NCBI GenBank assembly: GCA_036346355.1
Contig: CM070583.1
Span: 9,936,001 to 10,000,000, forward strand
Source: Rhipidocladum racemiflorum
Taxonomy: Eukaryota; Streptophyta; Magnoliopsida; Poales; Poaceae
Reading direction: 5' to 3'
DNA length: 64,000 nt
Positions 35,705-46,930 of this stretch are shown here, one piece after another. Position numbers and translations under genes: made by a program. The notes beneath the pieces were generated by a model. The model did not search any database. It was given only the letters and a program-made list of their open reading frames with translations, and was not told the DNA's origin. Within the stretch, counting starts at the first letter, position 1, and each line of letters opens with the position of its first letter.

Positions 35705-37650
35705 TCAAGATATGCCATATGGGCTCATAATCCCAAGCTCTCCTCTCAGGGAAACAAACCTCGAGCTATCCAAAGGCTTGGTGAAAATGTCACCAACCGG
35801 GTGGTCACTCTCACAAACCGGAGCACTATGTCACCCTTCTCCACATGGTCTCTAAGGAAGTGATAGCGAATGTCAATGTGCTTGGTCCGAGAGTGTTGCA
35901 CTGGTTCTTAGCAATGTGAATGGCAGACGATTATCACGTAAAAGTGGAACACAATCACTACTAACCCAAAGTCCCGCAAGGTCGATCTCATCCAGAGAAC
36001 TCTGGCTACAAAGAATCGGCCAGAAGCAATATACTCGGCCTCAAAGTGGATCGGCAACACCGGATCGCTTCCTAGACGACCAAGAGACAAGAGAAGTGCC
36101 AATGAATTGGCAAGTGCCGAAGTGCTCTTCCTATCTATCCTACAGCCGGCTAAGTCTGCAGATCGGAGAAGGCTCTCAGAGATAGACAGAGGAAGAAGAG
36201 TACCGATACCATAGTCAATGGTAGCTCGAAGGTACTGAAGATGCGCTTCACCGCCTCGACGGTGAGAGACGCGGGAGAAGCCTCGAAACCGAGCACAAAG
36301 ACATACAGAGAAATGTATGTCGTCTCGAGGCGTTGAGATACAAGAGGGAGCCGATCATGCTCCGAACTCCTTCGATCGATCGGCTCACCATCCTCGTCTG
36401 CTCGAGGACAGCAAGTGGTGGCCATAGGAGTCATAACTGGCTTTCCATCGACATGTCAAAGCGCTTCAGAGGTCTCGAGTGTACTTGCCTTGATGCAAGA
36501 ATGCACCCTCCCGAGTCCGCTTAACTGAAGCCAAGGAAGTAGCTCAACTCGCCCATCATGCTCATCTCGAACTCAGTACTCATCACATCCGAGAACCGAG
36601 TAACGAGCGAATGCGAGGAACCACCGAAATGATGTCGCCGACATAGATTTGGACTAGGAGAAAATCCGAATCAGAATGTCCGATTTAACAGAGTCTTGTC
36701 CACTTGACCCATATGAAAACCATGACTCAAGAGGTAGGACTTAAGCCTCTCATACCAAGCTCGTGGAGCTTGCTTAAGTCCATACAAAGCTTTGGAAAGC
36801 TTGAAGACATGGTTTGGGTACTTGGGGTTCTCAAATCTCGGAGGTTGTCTCGACATACACCTCTTCTTCAATGAAGCCATTGAGGAATGCACTCTTGACA
36901 TCCATTTGAAAAAGCTTGAAGCCCTTGGATGCCGCGAATGCGAGCAGGATCCTGATGGCCTCGAGTCTAGCTACAGGGCAAAAGTCTCCTCAAGTCGAGA
37001 CCCTCGACCGAGAGAAACCCCGAGCGACTAACCTAGCCTTGTTTCGAACTACAACCCCATCCTCACTCTGCTTGTTTTTGAACACCCATTTGGTCCCAAT
37101 GATATTGTGACCGTAAGGGGGCTCGACAAGCTTCCAAACTTTGTTCCTCTCGAAAGTTTTCAAGTTCCTCATGCATAGCATTAATCCAAGATTCATCGAT
37201 AATGCATGAGAAACATCCTTCGGCTCAAAAGAGGCAACAAAAGCAGAGTGAAGGCAGAAAGTGGACAAACTCGACTTAGAGCGAGTGACTCGCTTCAAAC
37301 AGATCTCCAATGATCTGTCGTGGATGAGCCTTTGAATGTGGCGGGAGGTCCGTAAGGCAGTGACCTCTACTCCTCGCGTGGGAGAAGTAGGAACAGAGCC
37401 ACTAGTCGAAGAGTCTCGAGGGTAAGGGCTGATCTCCCCGAGGTGCGTATATGGAAATGGGAGGCACCTCGGGAGCAGGAATGGTGACTGGATCAGGCAA
37501 GGCGCCTTCATCTCCGTCATCAACTTCCTCTCGAGAAGATAGACTGGGAAAGAGGAGAAGAGCTCGAAAACCAAGCCCCATGCGCTGTCCAAAACAGAGA
37601 CTCTCTAGCTTGTTTATCCTGCCTAAAAGTTGCAGGTGCCTTAGGCGCAC
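35705..37650 (-). pseudogene. Copia RT-RNase H, frameshifted
   Basis: On the minus strand, after an acidic/proline spacer (DDGDEGALPDPVTIPAPEV, about 37,530): RT start VWKLVEPP, IIGTKWVFKNK and NKARLVARGFSR (about 37,150-37,000), then KALYGLKQAPRAWYERLKSY (about 36,800-36,735), both hallmark RVT_2 motifs. RNase H follows in several frames: MIGSLLYLTASRPDI, CRIDRKSTS, SLVSWSSRK and [17 protein letters not shown] (about 36,370-35,820). The end [12 protein letters not shown] then ELGIMSPYGIS has its stop at 35,705, the normal copia terminus. The catalytic YVDD region (about 36,650) is disturbed. The frame breaks many times, so the copy is inactive as written. Protease and integrase, which normally precede RT in copia, are missing. 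Confidence 0.8.
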
Positions 37651-37875
37651 TCAGAGTCTCGGGATGACCCTGAATACCCCTAAGAGCATGGACACGCCAC
37701 GCCGAAATCTTGACGCTGTCAAGCGTAAATCAGCTATATGTCCATCCTTCTCGGCTGTAAGGTGCATGTATACTTCGCCTTGGGGTGAAGTAGCATGAGA
37801 AGCACCCTTCTCGCCGACGCCCCGTGACAATCCTCGCTGATCTAAACACGTTGGTGCTCACTTGTGGAGCCACCA

Positions 37876-40003
37876 CTATCTCTCCGCTCTTGAGGCACGC
37901 ACAACAAGCTGGGCGGATGCGCCTGTATGCTCCAAGGCATCAAACCCTAGACCTTGATTGAATCTGCTAATCTTGGACTGATCTAGGATAAGATTGAGCT
38001 TCTTCTTACCTCCAACAAACTTCTCGAGAGTGCTCATAAGGTACCGACACTCTCGAAAAGTGAGGCACAAGAAGAGCAAGGGGAAGGAGTAGCAGGGAAG
38101 AGCCGATGGAGAAGAGCGAACTAAACGATCAAATCTCTCCCTATAAAGAGCAGCCTCAATCTTGAGGGACTCGCAAGAAACACATGGAGAGTCTCTAATC
38201 CTACCCACCTGGCTTTGAGCTTCTTCCTAAGCTCTACATGAATTTGATTCATGTCCTCTGCTACTCCCAACACACAAAGATGCAACCATTTTGTGACTTA
38301 GCTAGTAGATCCTTAGCATATTTTGAGTTTTCAAGCACCAAGTCATCATAAGCATTTTTTAGTTGCATACAGCCCTCACATGAGCTGATTGGGTCCTTAG
38401 AAGCATGCTTTTCAAGTTCATCATTTCTAGCAGATAGCTTCCTAAGGTGACAACTCATGGCATCAATTTCAGCGAAGCTTAGGGCAATTAGCACATGAAG
38501 CATTTGTGTGAGTGTGAAGAGAACTAGCATCAACAGGAATAGAAGCTACTGGACATGTGCTAGCATCCTTCGACCTATGTGACTCAATCTACGAAAGCAC
38601 ACTATCATGTAGAGTCCTTAGATTCTCCAACTCCACAAGCAAAGCATCACACAAAGTACAAATATCGTAGTCTCAGAGGAACAAGATCTAAGTGAAGCTA
38701 ACTCCCGAGATAAGGTACCTACTTCCTTCTCTAGATCAACACACTTAGCTCTAGACTTGGAATGAAATTTTCCTAGTTTGATAAAAGCATCATGGAGCTG
38801 GTCATAAGAAGGTACCTCCTCCGTGTCAGACAAATGGCTCGGTGTACTTCCATGGCATTGGAGGCCATGAAGCACATGCCTGAGAAGTCATCGCCGCTCT
38901 TCACCTTCTCTTGCGGTTCATCCTCGTCCTCGCCGCCTCCATGTCTCCGTGTCGGAGAGGTCAAGGTCGTCGAGCGCGGCAAGGACGCGGTGAAAGAGCT
39001 TCTTGCCCTTGGCGAACTTGCGGTGTTTCTTCTCTTGCGCCGGCTCGCGAGCTGGAGGCTTCTTGTTGCGGTTCTTGTTGATGTAGTCGTTCTTACCCGC
39101 ACCGCCTTGTTCATAATTGCCCTTCTCCAGCTTGGGGCAGTTTGCCCGAATGTGGTTGGGGCCACCACACTCAAAGCAAGTGAACTTGCCACTCCTCTTT
39201 CTATCTCTCACCCTTTTGTAAATGTTCGAAAATTTTCGAGCGACAAGAGCAAGCTCGCCTTCTTCCGAAATTGTTCCTGCACGTCATCGCCACGCCGCAA
39301 AGAGCGGGAGAGAAAACCGTAAGAGAAGTCAAGAGGGGGTCCGTAAGAGGAAGACCCAAGTGGGATCGGTAACCAATGCCATCGCTTGGGACTTCGCCTC
39401 GCGAGCGACGATGTCGAGCTCATGAGTCTTGAGGCGGGAATACAACCCGTCAAGAGTCAAGGTCGACAAGTCCGTATGGTCCGTGATGGTGGTTACCTTC
39501 ATCTCCCAAATCCTTAGATCGAGTGCTCGAAGAAAATGCCTCGCATTCTCCGAATCGCTGTATGAACAACCCACTGACCGAAGATTGCTGAGAATCTTTG
39601 CAAAACGAGCAAAGCACTCATCAAGGCTCTCACCAGCGTGCTGCTCAAACTTGTTGTAGTCACGCTTAAATTGATCCTGTCTCACGGACTTGATCTGAGT
39701 GGTGCCTCATGGTAAGCATTGAGGGTCACCCAGATCTCGTGAGCCGATCGTAGGTGAGAGACGCGATCATACTCATCGCGGCTAAGTCCTCAGATGAGGA
39801 GGTTCTTGGCCTTAGCGCTTGCCTCAACGTCAGCCATGTTTGCGGCGTTGACGCTCTCATCGGCCGGAACCTCATACGGGTGCTTCACCTTCTGCCATAA
39901 AGAAAAGCCCTGGCAGTGATGTATGTCTCCATCCGAACTTTCCGTAACGGATAATCAACTCCAGCAAAATTGGAGGCTTAGTTGAGTACTTGTCCGTCGC
40001 CAT
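37876..40003 (-). pseudogene. Copia gag: UBN2, CCHC knuckle and coiled coil; frameshifted
   Basis: ATG at 40,003 begins MATDKYSTKPP. The UBN2 core is at 39,685-39,329 (MRQDQFKRDYNKFEQ, then ESLDECFARFAKILSNLRS). A zinc knuckle CFECGGPNHIRANC (CX2CX4HX4C) spans about 39,178-39,137, within a Lys/Arg-rich nucleic-acid-binding stretch. Coiled-coil-like segments follow, such as LRKLSARNDELEKHASKD (about 38,430) and DQLHDAFIKLGKFHSKSRAK (about 38,820-38,760). The conserved FNQGLGFDALEH (about 37,950) marks the gag end before protease in this group. Gag would assemble particles and bind RNA. Several frame changes interrupt it. Confidence 0.78.
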
Positions 40004-40043
40004 GGCTCTTGAGACCGGTCAAGATCTATGAAAGAGCAAAACC

Positions 40044-40057
40044 GGCTCGATACCAAT
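40044..40057 (-). other. Primer-binding site of the copia element
   Basis: Minus strand ATTGGTATCGAGCC abuts the 5' LTR end. Compared with the canonical initiator-Met site TGGTATCAGAGC one A is missing. Confidence 0.65.
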
Positions 40058-41659
40058 TGAAAGACCGAGATGGCGATCAGAGGGGGTGAATGATCCCAAA
40101 TAAAAATATCCCCTACTCAACGTACTCCAAACAATCCCGCAAAGAAAACCGATGCTCCTTAAAATCGCGAAACCCACAAAAATCGAACGACTTGACAACT
40201 ATGTGTATCCCTAGCTTACATGGATAGGAACCATGAATCATGTGAGGGATATTTAAATCACAAATTCTGGTTGTCAAGTGTCCAAAGCAAGGAGGAATCA
40301 ATTCATATACTTCTTTTCTAGAAGAGAGCAAGCCACAACACAAAAGCCTCTTTTAGAAAAGCAAAAGCAGATTTTCAGGAATTGTCCTCAATTAGAGCAG
40401 GTGGATGGTGGACTTCTGTTGCTCCAAAAATTTGGGAATTTTTCAGCCTGTGAGCTGTTGAGTCGTGAAGCACTCCACCAAAAATCACCACCAAACACCT
40501 TCTACAAAACACAGGAAAAATCAAGAACTACGAACAGTCAGGATTTTCAATCAGGAAATTTGGGGCTCGGTTTTCACCTCACAGCTCCCAAATGGTGCAT
40601 CCAGTGGACTCCAAAATTTTTCCACAGATTGGTATATGAGTCAAGCACCTTCTCCAACAAGAATCAATCAAGAAAGATTTTTCTATATTTTTCTAAAAAT
40701 CAAAGACTGACTGCTGCGCGAAGAACAAGTTCAGGACAGATTTGCAATCTTGATAGAAACTTGATCTCTAGTCTATCCTAGGGTGCAAGAAAGATGTAAA
40801 ACCAAATGAGCACCCTCAAGACCTCCTTGATCAACAGCATTTAGAAGGAGAGGAGCAAATCCAATTATAGAAAGTAAATTAAGTAGAATTTACATGCGGG
40901 AAAGTAAATGCTGAATTTAAATTATGTAAAGTAAAGACATAATGTAAATGCGAATTTAAATTCACAAACAGTAAAGAAAATCTTTGTATTTTCTGGTTGG
41001 AAGGTTTACAAAGCCTCACTTCATGTGGGCAAAGCTCAAAGGAGCAACTCAAACCTTCAAGTGAGGGAGGACACCCCTCCCCCTCTATTTATACTACTCT
41101 AGGGCCACCTACCACCCTTGGATGAGTCCCAAACCCTAGGGCACTCCACCAAGGGCTAGGATTAACCCTCTCATTTCAACCCACACATGGGCTTTACATG
41201 GGCCACATTGGCCATACATGGGTTTTAAACAAAACCCGATCAACCCGATGCAACGGGCCTTCATCCGCCGGACTTGACCGGCCGCTTCTCCTCTTCGAGC
41301 CTCCAACCCGAACCGGAAACCTTGAGCCACCTCAAGTCCATTTCCTTGACGTCCAAGTGAACCCGGTTTGAGCCCAACCATCTCGTCGGCATCCTCGACC
41401 GCTCTGGACCTCGGTTCTCCCAACCTAGTCCCGGTACTTACCAACGACCATAGCTGCCTCAAGAACCTGTACCACAAGGAACAAACCATTTTGCACATAC
41501 CACAATGCACATACCTTTTCTTCCTGCATGTTAGTCCACAATTATCATTAATTGAAACATGCAATACCGAGTCAAATCAAACTCAAGCCTGAGCACACCT
41601 TGCTCAAATAAAGTCAAATACTCATCACAAAAATGGATGGACCTCCACATGGTCCTTCA
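40058..41659 (-). repeat. Copia 5' LTR, 1,602 bp
   Basis: Sister of 32,196-33,795, with a minus-strand TATAAATA at 41,086-41,093. The leader frames here (for example 167 codons from 40,278 on the plus strand) are antisense shadows repeated in the other LTR. Confidence 0.9.
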
Positions 41660-41664
41660 ACGGC

Positions 41665-42261
41665 TAATCGATTAGTTAATTTATCTCTGCAGAGACTGTA
41701 CACTGTACCCACATGACACGTTCTAGCAATCATGTCATCCATGCCTCGCGATACCGAAGTACCCGATTTACTAGACAATGACGGAACCTTTCGAGAGATT
41801 GGAGTCCTAATCCTGCACCGGCCCAGTAACGTGCATTCCTAACTACAGCCACAGAGGCCGCCAGTGGTTCCCATAGGCACCCACTAGCCCACGACCTCCC
41901 TGTAGTAGGCATTACCGTTGTATTGGGTAAACTTTCCTTCGATGCCTCGACAAGAAAGTCCCTAGAATGCACCGACACCACAAGTGCATCCAATCCTCTT
42001 TTCCCTCCAATAATGCAGGGTCAGATCCCTTTTCCCCGTACTAGGCTGAGGCCAACCCATACTGGCACATGTGGTTGCACGTATTACACCCAGTAAATAG
42101 CACCAAGTTCGGTCCTTAGGGTGACTCAGGCGAGATCTTCCAAACCCACTTGCTATGGCCACAGAGGATCGACACTAGTGGCCCCACCGAGCACACACTA
42201 GCCTTCAACCTCCCCATAGCAACGGACCAACTTAGACCAAACCACTCCAAACCAGCCAACG
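41665..42261 (-). repeat. Solo LTR, piece 2
   Basis: Lies between the copia and G2 insertions. It contains a CACATGTGGTTGCACGTATTA phrase and a GGTCCTTAGGGTGACTCAGG-type phrase that align with the G1 LTR near 18,400-18,460, supporting a related Ty3 LTR in the same orientation. Confidence 0.6.
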
Positions 42262-45200
42262 TGTAACACCCCAAAATTTTGCTTTTCTTGAATTCATGTG
42301 TGATTTGGCACTTTGGTGAATTTTTGGAATTTTCTGGAATTTATTTGGATTTAATTGGAATTTATTTGAATTTATTCCATTTTGAAATAATTAAAGAATT
42401 TAATTTTGCAAATAAAATTTTGTTGGAAATATTTTATTTGAGTCCAAAATGATCCAAAGTATTTTCCAGAATTTTTCTGGAATTTTTCTGAGTCATTTGC
42501 TATTTTTAATGAATTAAATGAATTACTAGGAATTATTTTAAATATTAAATCGCTGGAAAATCAAACTCGGTCAAGTATCGTTTCATCCGATCGAAGTCGA
42601 ACCGAAGTCGACTCGAGTCCGACCGAGCCACGTGACTCGACCGAACCCACTCCTAACCCTAATCAATCCCAACCGCTGGATCAAGATCCAACTACCGAGA
42701 TCCGCCGACTCGACCCGAGCCGTGTCCGACCGACCCGGCCGCGCCAGGCGATCGTGGGCCGCTGATCGTGCTAACGGTACGGCTCTCCGTCGTCTCCGCC
42801 GAGTCCGAGCCGGACTCCGCCGCGGTCCGCCGCCGTGGAAAACTAGGTCTCCGTTTTCAGACGGACGCCGAGGTTATTTAAAGCCCTGGCATACCCCGAG
42901 GACCGCCGTGATCCCGCGCCTCCCTTCTCTACTTCACCGAGGCAAAGCCGCCGCTTAGCCGTGGCGAAGCTCGCCAGAATTGCGCGCCGCCCGCCACGGT
43001 CTTTGCTTGCTCGCCGCCCGCCGCCCTCGTTGACTCAGATTCCGACTCACCGCGACGAGACGCACTGGCGACATCTCACTTCGCCGGAGGAGGCCGCAAC
43101 GCCGTTGGCCGTGTCGCTGCCCCTCCGGCCCGCCACCTCCGCCAGACGCCATCGCTGCCGCCGAGCTTCTCGCCGTCCGATCAAGATCCAACGCCCCAGA
43201 CAGTGCCACGCCACCGCACGGTGAGATCCCGCCCAAAATTCCAGATCTAATCTCGACCGCCGGATCTAGATCCAACGGTTCAGATCAAACGCTGTTAACT
43301 CAAACGCTGAAAGCCGATCGACCGGGCCGCCGATTTTCAAATCAACGGCCAAGATTGGCGCCATCGTGTCGGGAAGCCTGGACCGCCGGGCCGGGCCACT
43401 CAGGTAGGACGCCGACACGCCGCCCGCGGTCGGGCCGACGCGGATCGAACCGCACCATGATGTCATGCCGACGCCATGGCGGGCTCGCATGTCGGGCCGC
43501 CGTGCTCAGCCGAAAGCGCCGACGCCACCCATGACGCCATCTGGGACCCACCTGCCAAGACTGGTGGTCGAGCCCCGCCGACGCCGCCGATGACGCTACC
43601 CGAGTGGGCCCACATGTCGGGCCTCACGTGGAGTCGTGGACCGAGTCCACGGTGGACTCCGAGCCGAGCGTGGACCAAGTCCATGGACTCACCGACGCCA
43701 CCGCCAATCGAGGCTGCCACGTGTCCTTGCCGACGCAATAATTAATTTCCAAAAGAAAATGATTTATTAATTCGAAATATTGATTCAAATTTAGATTCAA
43801 ACTTCAAACGCTTATAACTTTTATGCTTCAACTCCGATTTGAGTGATTCAAATTTCTAAATTTGTATAAAATTCAGATCTACTCAAATATGAATTTTATT
43901 TAATTTTTGGACTAAAGTTTTTCTCTGTAATATTATTTAATTGATTATTTAAACTTTAATAAATCATAACTTTTATGCTTTAACTCCAAATTTGACGATT
44001 CGAGTTTCTAAAAATCCAGAAAATTATGTTCTCTCTGCTTATGGATTTTATTTGGAGTTTTGGGATGTTTTTGCCTAGTGTTTATTTGTGTATTTGCTAT
44101 TTGCACGCTTTTACGAGTAGACGCTGAAGTGCCTAAGGATTCGAGGGAGAAGTGTTGACTCAGATCCAACTCAAGACCAAGAGCAAGTACTTTTGAAGGC
44201 AAGTTGTGCTTTGACCATATTGATCCTATTTCAAATCTATTTTGATTTAAACTATTGCATGCTAGTTCAATTAGAAAGATACTTTGTTTAAACATGGGGT
44301 TAGATAAATACCAATTTGCTATATGACACCTTGATTACTTAAGTATGTGCCATGACCCTTTGTCACCCTAGTTGTGGTTTACTAGTTGGACATTATTAAA
44401 TTGCCAACATGGGTTTAGATCGTTGTAGTATGTCGCTTAGACTCGCTACGTGCTCATGACATGATTTTGGATAATCAAATGCTAATATTGACTTAATGAT
44501 ATATTGAACCTGTTTTGGAAAAGTATCATGTGATGTTGATGGCACGTGGTGCATGGTAATCAACTGGGGTTTGATAAACAGTTTTCGACCGGGCATGTGG
44601 CAAGAGTAATCGTGGGCCGCTTGTGGCATTGGGGATGTTGATTTGGTTTTTCTAGTAGTCTTGCCCTGGTCACTCTAAGGACTTAACCTTGCAAGCCTTT
44701 GAACTGGTCATACTTGCAACCACATGGTCGAATGGGACGGCCCTAGTTGATTAAGTCGCTAAGGACTCACTTGTGGAGCCTCAGGGTGTCAATTACACCG
44801 CTTGTGTGATTGTACGGGGAGCGATCGTGGCTATGGCCGATACCCATCTAACGGTGTGTTGGTCCCATACTTCGCCTTGGCTAAGGGAAGGGATGGTGTA
44901 GAGCACGAACCTGAGAGGACCACCTGTGTTGTTTGAGGCTTCCAAAGGCTTTGTTACTGAACTCGCCTTTGTGGTGTTTGATCTGTATCTTGTGGGTAAA
45001 GTGCATAACCTCTCGCAGAGTATAGAATCTATTTGAATAGCCGAGTCCACTGCAGATCGACAATGCTCTGAATTACAATAAGGGTTAGACTTTTCAAAAT
45101 AACTTGGATTTGAAAAGTTGGGTTGGTTTAGTAATGAAGTTGATGGAAATGTGGTTTAGGATGGGGAAAAATGTTTATTAAATTTCTTGAGAAGTTATTT

Positions 45201-45715
45201 ATGCTTTACTTATTTCTACCGCTTTCGAATCTACTTTTATTACTTGTCAAAAGTCAAGCATCGCAAATATACCCTGAGCTATTCCTTTGTACCAAGCCAT
45301 GCATATAGTATATTAGCTTGCATTCTCAGGCATGACTTGTCGAGTACCAAGTACTCACCCTTGCCTCAACACAATACCGCTGAAGAGGAGACTACGCCAG
45401 CTGAGGAGGAGTTCCAAGAGGACCCGCCTACTTAGGATGCGAGCCCTACCGGTTGCCTGTGGTATACTGGATGGCGCCACGGTTATTTGATTTTCCGCCG
45501 CTGTTATTTCTCTTTAATAAGTTTCGCCGCGAGGCATATATTTGTAACTTGGCCATAAGGTCGAGTAACCCTTTGATTATCTAAATAAAGTACTTTGATA
45601 GTATCGCTTGGTATGATTGTGATATATACCGATGTTAAGACTGTGGTGCACTAGCTGCTCCTCGACTAGTGCTGAATACACAGAGGGTCCGGATTTGCAA
45701 ATTCGGGTCCCGACA
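42262..45715 (+). repeat. G2 5' LTR, 3,454 bp
   Basis: Starts TGTAACACCCC, ends GGTCCCGACA. A TATTTAAAG box lies at 42,875-42,883, giving about 0.6 kb of U3 and a 2.8-kb transcribed part. It contains the acidic coding-like segment near 44,105-44,225. Confidence 0.92.
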
Positions 45716-45719
45716 GAGG

Positions 45720-45731
45720 TGGTATCAGAGC
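45720..45731 (+). other. tRNA-iMet primer-binding site of G2
   Basis: TGGTATCAGAGC, the exact canonical complement to the 3' end of initiator tRNA-Met, four bases after the LTR end. Confidence 0.9.
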
Positions 45732-45932
45732 CATACTTGACTGTAGGCTCAACCCTAGCTAGAATGGTCGTAGTGAGGATAAAACCTATTTTCTAAAAAC
45801 TAAAAATTTGTGAAGACAAGAAATGACATCTCGACTTATCCCTTTCTCTCTTTTCTTGTCTCTTGCTGAAATTTTCCCTTACCTTGTCACAATTTAAAAA
45901 TTCTGTTCTTACGTAAAGCACTCTTGTGACAG

Positions 45933-46650
45933 ATGGAGGAAGAGTTCAACCACGTTGATCCTGGGAAGTGGTCACGCCAAGGAACTTTGGCATATGCTAC
46001 ACTCTGAGATTTTGAGAAGCCCCAATACCAAGTAGAAGTGATCGACAAGCGGGATTGATCAAAGCTTGTGATGTGAAGATTGAGGTACCGCTAGGAAAAA
46101 GGGCCCTGTGCAATCGCCTCGATACATCAGACCGCCAGAGATCTACAATGCAGATGGGTATCCAAGAAGTATCACGACGCCGCAATGCGGCACATTACCC
46201 GTATCTACGCCCGAGAGTTGGAGAGTACGGTGTTCCGCTACTATCCGCTAAGAGCGATAACCTTCTTGACCCGAAGGAGATTCAGATGAGGATGCCACTA
46301 CATAATAGCTTGGCACGATTTGTCGCCGCCAGGAGGATGTACTAGATAACACAAGCAAGGAGCTACTGCAAGGCCCGCAAGGAGATCACGACAGAGAAGA
46401 ACAGATGGCGGAAGCTCAAGAGTATGTGGCACACCTTCTACGAAGGATTGACGAGTTGGAGATGACTTTGTACCTGACCTGCACTCCGCAGCCAAGATTG
46501 AGCCACACGAGCCATCCAGAGGAGTCGATCTCGATGAGGACACCGCTTCTTCGACTACCACGGATGACACAATTGCCGGACATGGCAATCAAGCTTCGCG
46601 CCTATGCCGCAAAGACCCGCACTCCAAAGCCGTGGAGGTTTTCTCGATGA
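45933..46650 (+). pseudogene. Pre-gag ORF of G2, frameshifted
   Basis: ATG 45,933 opens MEEEFNHVDPGKWSRQG and stops near 46,005. Further pieces in other frames read MRHITRIYARELESTVFRYYPL (about 46,185-46,250) and a heptad-rich EEQMAEAQEYVAHLLRRIDE stretch (about 46,397-46,460), ending at the stop at 46,650. An extra ORF between the leader and gag is known from several grass Ty3 elements; its function is unknown. G1 has lost almost all of it by a clean 699-bp deletion. The reading as one ORF is inferred from the consecutive fragments. Confidence 0.5.
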
Positions 46651-46930
46651 GTGAGCATAGGTTCTATAGTGAGACTCCTTCGCCGAGTCGAGTCATAGAA
46701 TAAAGAGTCACCCTTTAGGCGATAGACTCCAGAGTTAGTTCGATTTGGATTTGCTTTGTTTGCTGAGTGTGCAGTATGTGTTGCAAGGCCCTTAGGCATT
46801 GTAAGCAGCCATACCAAGTTATTAATAATAAAGTTGGACCTTAAAGTTACCCCTTTCGCCTCGCATAAGTTCCATACTACTTGTCTATTCTTGTTTCCCT
46901 CTCATCTCTAAACCTAGAGCAAATCGACAG

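Larger units (their letters stand above)
32196..41659 (-). mobile_element. Ty1/copia element (Sirevirus-like) lacking protease-integrase
   Basis: The LTRs are 32,196-33,795 and 40,058-41,659 (TGAAAGACC ... CCTTCA), with target duplication ACGGC at 32,191-32,195 and 41,660-41,664. Reads right to left: primer site 40,044-40,057 (minus strand ATTGGTATCGAGCC), gag with UBN2 and a CCHC knuckle, a long coiled-coil part, RT and RNase H, a ~1.9-kb non-coding tail, and a polypurine tract at 33,796-33,806 (minus CAAGGGGAGAT). Gag, RT and RNase H are recognisable. No protease or integrase is found between about 37,880 and 37,650, so this copy could move only with help. The long tail and long coiled-coil gag suggest a Sirevirus (inference). 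Confidence 0.88.
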
